From positions 1 through 6,057 of the forward strand of contig JACDAK010000140.1 of NCBI GenBank assembly GCA_013695495.1: 6,057 nucleotides of DNA. Direction: 5' to 3'. Source of the DNA: Blastocatellia bacterium. Its GTDB lineage: Bacteria > Acidobacteriota > Blastocatellia > Pyrinomonadales > Pyrinomonadaceae. The stretch's first letter is position 1; every line of letters starts with the position of its first letter. Shown here piece after piece: positions 5,131-6,057 of this stretch. Below the pieces are notes generated by a model. The model saw nothing but the letters and a program-made list of their open reading frames with translations, had not been told where the DNA came from and searched no databases. Both the position numbers and the translations under genes were made by a program.

Positions 5131-5924
5131 TTGTTGTCGGGCGATGGTAGTGGCCGCGGTGTCGGCGAGTTGCCCGGGCGGATGATCAGGGGCGTCGGCG
5201 TCGGGATCGGTGTGCGAGCGGGCGGAGGAGTCGGCTCGGGTGTTTCATCAGGTTCGGGCGTTTCGGTAGGCACAGGCACCGGCGTGCGTGTGGGCGAGGG
5301 GGACGGTGAAGGCGACGGCGAAGGGCTCGGGGCTGCGTTCGTATTAAAATCGCTGTCGAGGTTCGAGTTTGTGTTGAAGTTGAAGTTCGAATCGAGATCG
5401 ATATTTATATTTAGATCGAGATTTTCGTTCGCAAAATTTGCGTTGTAATTCGCATTCGGGTCAACGGCAGTGCGGGCGGAGAATAGCCAGAACAATCCTG
5501 CGCCGAGTGCAAGCAACACCGTAGTGCCGATCATCGTTAGGAAGACGACTAGTATGGTGTTCGACTTTTGCGGCGGCGGCGGCACATATGCTGAGACGAC
5601 GGGTTCATGGCGCGGCGGGGGTTCGGCGGTGGTCATCGGAACGACGATCCGCGGCGATGTCTGGTCTCGCGGTTCGTATTCGTATTCGCCACTTACTTCT
5701 TCAGCCTCGTCATCATCCGATGACGGGGGCGGCGGAACCGCGGTCCGGTTCCTCCGCACGATCGTGATCTCGGAAGGGTCGTCCTCTTCCGGAACGTCCA
5801 AACTCTCGCTGGGCATTCCGACAAAATTCGGCTCCTCTTCGTCAACGAGGGGTGTGCCGTCCTTCATGCAGAAACGCAGGATCTCTTCGTCGTAACGGGT
5901 CTCGCAAGTCGGGCAAAATTTCAT
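5127..5924 (-). CDS. Zinc-ribbon, single-pass membrane protein with Asn-rich and Pro-rich tail
   Basis: Residues are numbered from ATG 5924 (265 aa). A short zinc ribbon comes first: Cys4, Cys7 and Cys19, then Asp22 in FCMKDGTPL where a fourth Cys might be expected. Next is an acidic, disordered stretch with Pro runs (about 27-120). One membrane segment follows (about 122-148, core ILVVFLTMIGTTVLLALGAG). After it come an Asn/Asp repeat region (about 156-196), an alternating Ser-Pro run (199-211) and a Pro/Thr-rich end. The likely topology is cytoplasmic zinc ribbon and exported low-complexity tail, by inference. Its enzymatic role, if any, is unknown; the build suggests a scaffold or envelope-spanning linker. 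The frame extends to GTG 5966. I prefer 5924 because homologous zinc ribbons begin MKFCP and a candidate -10 box overlaps the region just upstream of the GTG. The stop overlaps that of the subtilase by 4 bp. Confidence 0.8.
   Translation of the reverse strand: MKFCPTCETRYDEEILRFCMKDGTPLVDEEEPNFVGMPSESLDVPEEDDPSEITIVRRNRTAVPPPPSSDDDEAEEVSGEYEYEPRDQTSPRIVVPMTTAEPPPRHEPVVSAYVPPPPQKSNTILVVFLTMIGTTVLLALGAGLFWLFSARTAVDPNANYNANFANENLDLNINIDLDSNFNFNTNSNLDSDFNTNAAPSPSPSPSPSPSPTRTPVPVPTETPEPDETPEPTPPPARTPIPTPTPLIIRPGNSPTPRPLPSPDNN
5290..5332 (-). repeat. Alternating Ser-Pro codon repeat
   Basis: A run of six or seven Pro-Ser dipeptides in the tail of the zinc-ribbon membrane protein, seen on the plus strand as repeated GGCGA/GGGGA hexamers. 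Such Pro-rich segments form extended, rigid spacers. Confidence 0.75.
5337..5462 (-). repeat. Asn-rich N-x-N-x repeat with 6-bp periodicity
   Basis: About 42 residues just after the membrane segment have Asn or Asp at nearly every second position, alternating with hydrophobic or small residues (for example NFNFNTNSNLDSDFNTN). The DNA is noticeably more AT-rich than the flanking coding sequence, because AAT/AAC, GAT and ATT codons dominate. The alternation would favour extended beta structure. Confidence 0.75.
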
Positions 5925-5966
5925 AGAGTGGATCGCGCTCGGCCGGGAGAGATTTGGCTTCGGCAC

Positions 5967-5972
5967 ATTCTA
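5967..5972 (-). promoter_or_regulatory. Candidate -10 box for the zinc-ribbon membrane protein
   Basis: TAGAAT on the minus strand (5972-5967) matches five of six bases of the -10 consensus; no good -35 box is seen. A start of transcription near 5960 would leave a leader of about 36 nt before ATG 5924 and would rule out the GTG at 5966. Confidence 0.3.
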
Positions 5973-6012
5973 GCACGAAATTCCCCCTAAAAAGAACGAG
6001 CGCGAACGGGGT

Positions 6013-6057
6013 CTATTGCGGATCGTCTTCGTCCGGTTCTTGGTTCGGCTCATATGC
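6013..6057 (-). CDS. Probable C-terminal end of an unidentified gene with an acidic tail
   Basis: A minus-strand frame enters from the right edge and stops at TAG 6015-6013, giving 14 residues, AYEPNQEPDEDDPQ. The acidic, Pro-containing composition is typical of disordered protein tails. The orientation matches the zinc-ribbon gene 88 bp downstream, so the two may lie in tandem. With so little sequence neither the family nor even coding status is certain. Confidence 0.35.
   Translation of the reverse strand, partial: AYEPNQEPDEDDPQ

Noticed and set aside
5131..5895. Plus-strand Gly/Val-rich and Ser-rich open frames opposite the zinc-ribbon membrane protein
   Set aside because: Their composition simply reflects the Pro-Ser, Pro-Thr and acidic codons of the real gene.
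5974..6054. Small minus-strand open frame of 27 codons starting at ATG 6054
   Set aside because: It is in another frame from the acidic tail, has no ribosome binding site, and its Arg/Lys-rich product looks like an off-frame reading.

Overview
The window is 6,057 bases of moderately GC-rich bacterial chromosome. It has a largely complete set of ordinary housekeeping and accessory genes, with no rRNA operon, tRNA, insertion sequence or CRISPR array visible. An Acidobacteriota source, possibly class Blastocatellia (Pyrinomonadaceae-like), is my inference. It rests on the short zinc ribbon that opens with MKFCPTC and ends FCMKDGTPL before a Pro-rich membrane protein, on the Gly-rich RRM protein, and on the rarity of clear Shine-Dalgarno sites. 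No marker gene in the window confirms it.

Layout from left to right. At the left edge is the N-terminus of a family 2 glycosyltransferase reading leftward, behind a good sigma-70-type promoter (94-122). Next is a leftward DUF58 protein (246-1568). It is divergent from a small rightward secreted protein with an Ig-like look (1673-2161). That gene converges on a leftward Gly-rich RRM RNA-binding protein (2249-2605), and the two share a strong bidirectional terminator hairpin (2179-2213). A 284-bp gap (2606-2889) holds the RRM leader and a perfect 19-nt dyad. Upstream of it is a leftward patatin-like phospholipase (2890-3696). This is divergent, across only 54 bp, from a rightward subtilase with an N-terminal zinc ribbon (3751-5130). 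The spacer is centred on an 11-bp imperfect inverted repeat. The subtilase ends tail to tail, with overlapping stop codons, on a leftward zinc-ribbon membrane protein (5127-5924). At the right edge is the probable acidic C-terminus of one more leftward gene.

How the genes relate. There is no obvious single pathway. The two pairings worth attention are the patatin/subtilase pair, which shares one tiny intergenic region with a central dyad, and the subtilase/zinc-ribbon membrane protein pair, which is overlapped at the stops. DUF58 proteins usually sit beside a MoxR ATPase, but none is adjacent here on the side visible in the window.

Start sites needed correction in four genes. The longest open frames begin at TTG 1607 (DUF58), ATG 1463 (secreted protein), GTG 3637 (subtilase) and GTG 5966 (zinc-ribbon protein). 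Domain starts, a Shine-Dalgarno site or candidate -10 boxes favour 1568, 1673, 3751 and 5924. I found no clearly novel multi-gene system. The most unusual single object is the intracellular-looking zinc-ribbon subtilase and its immediate surroundings.
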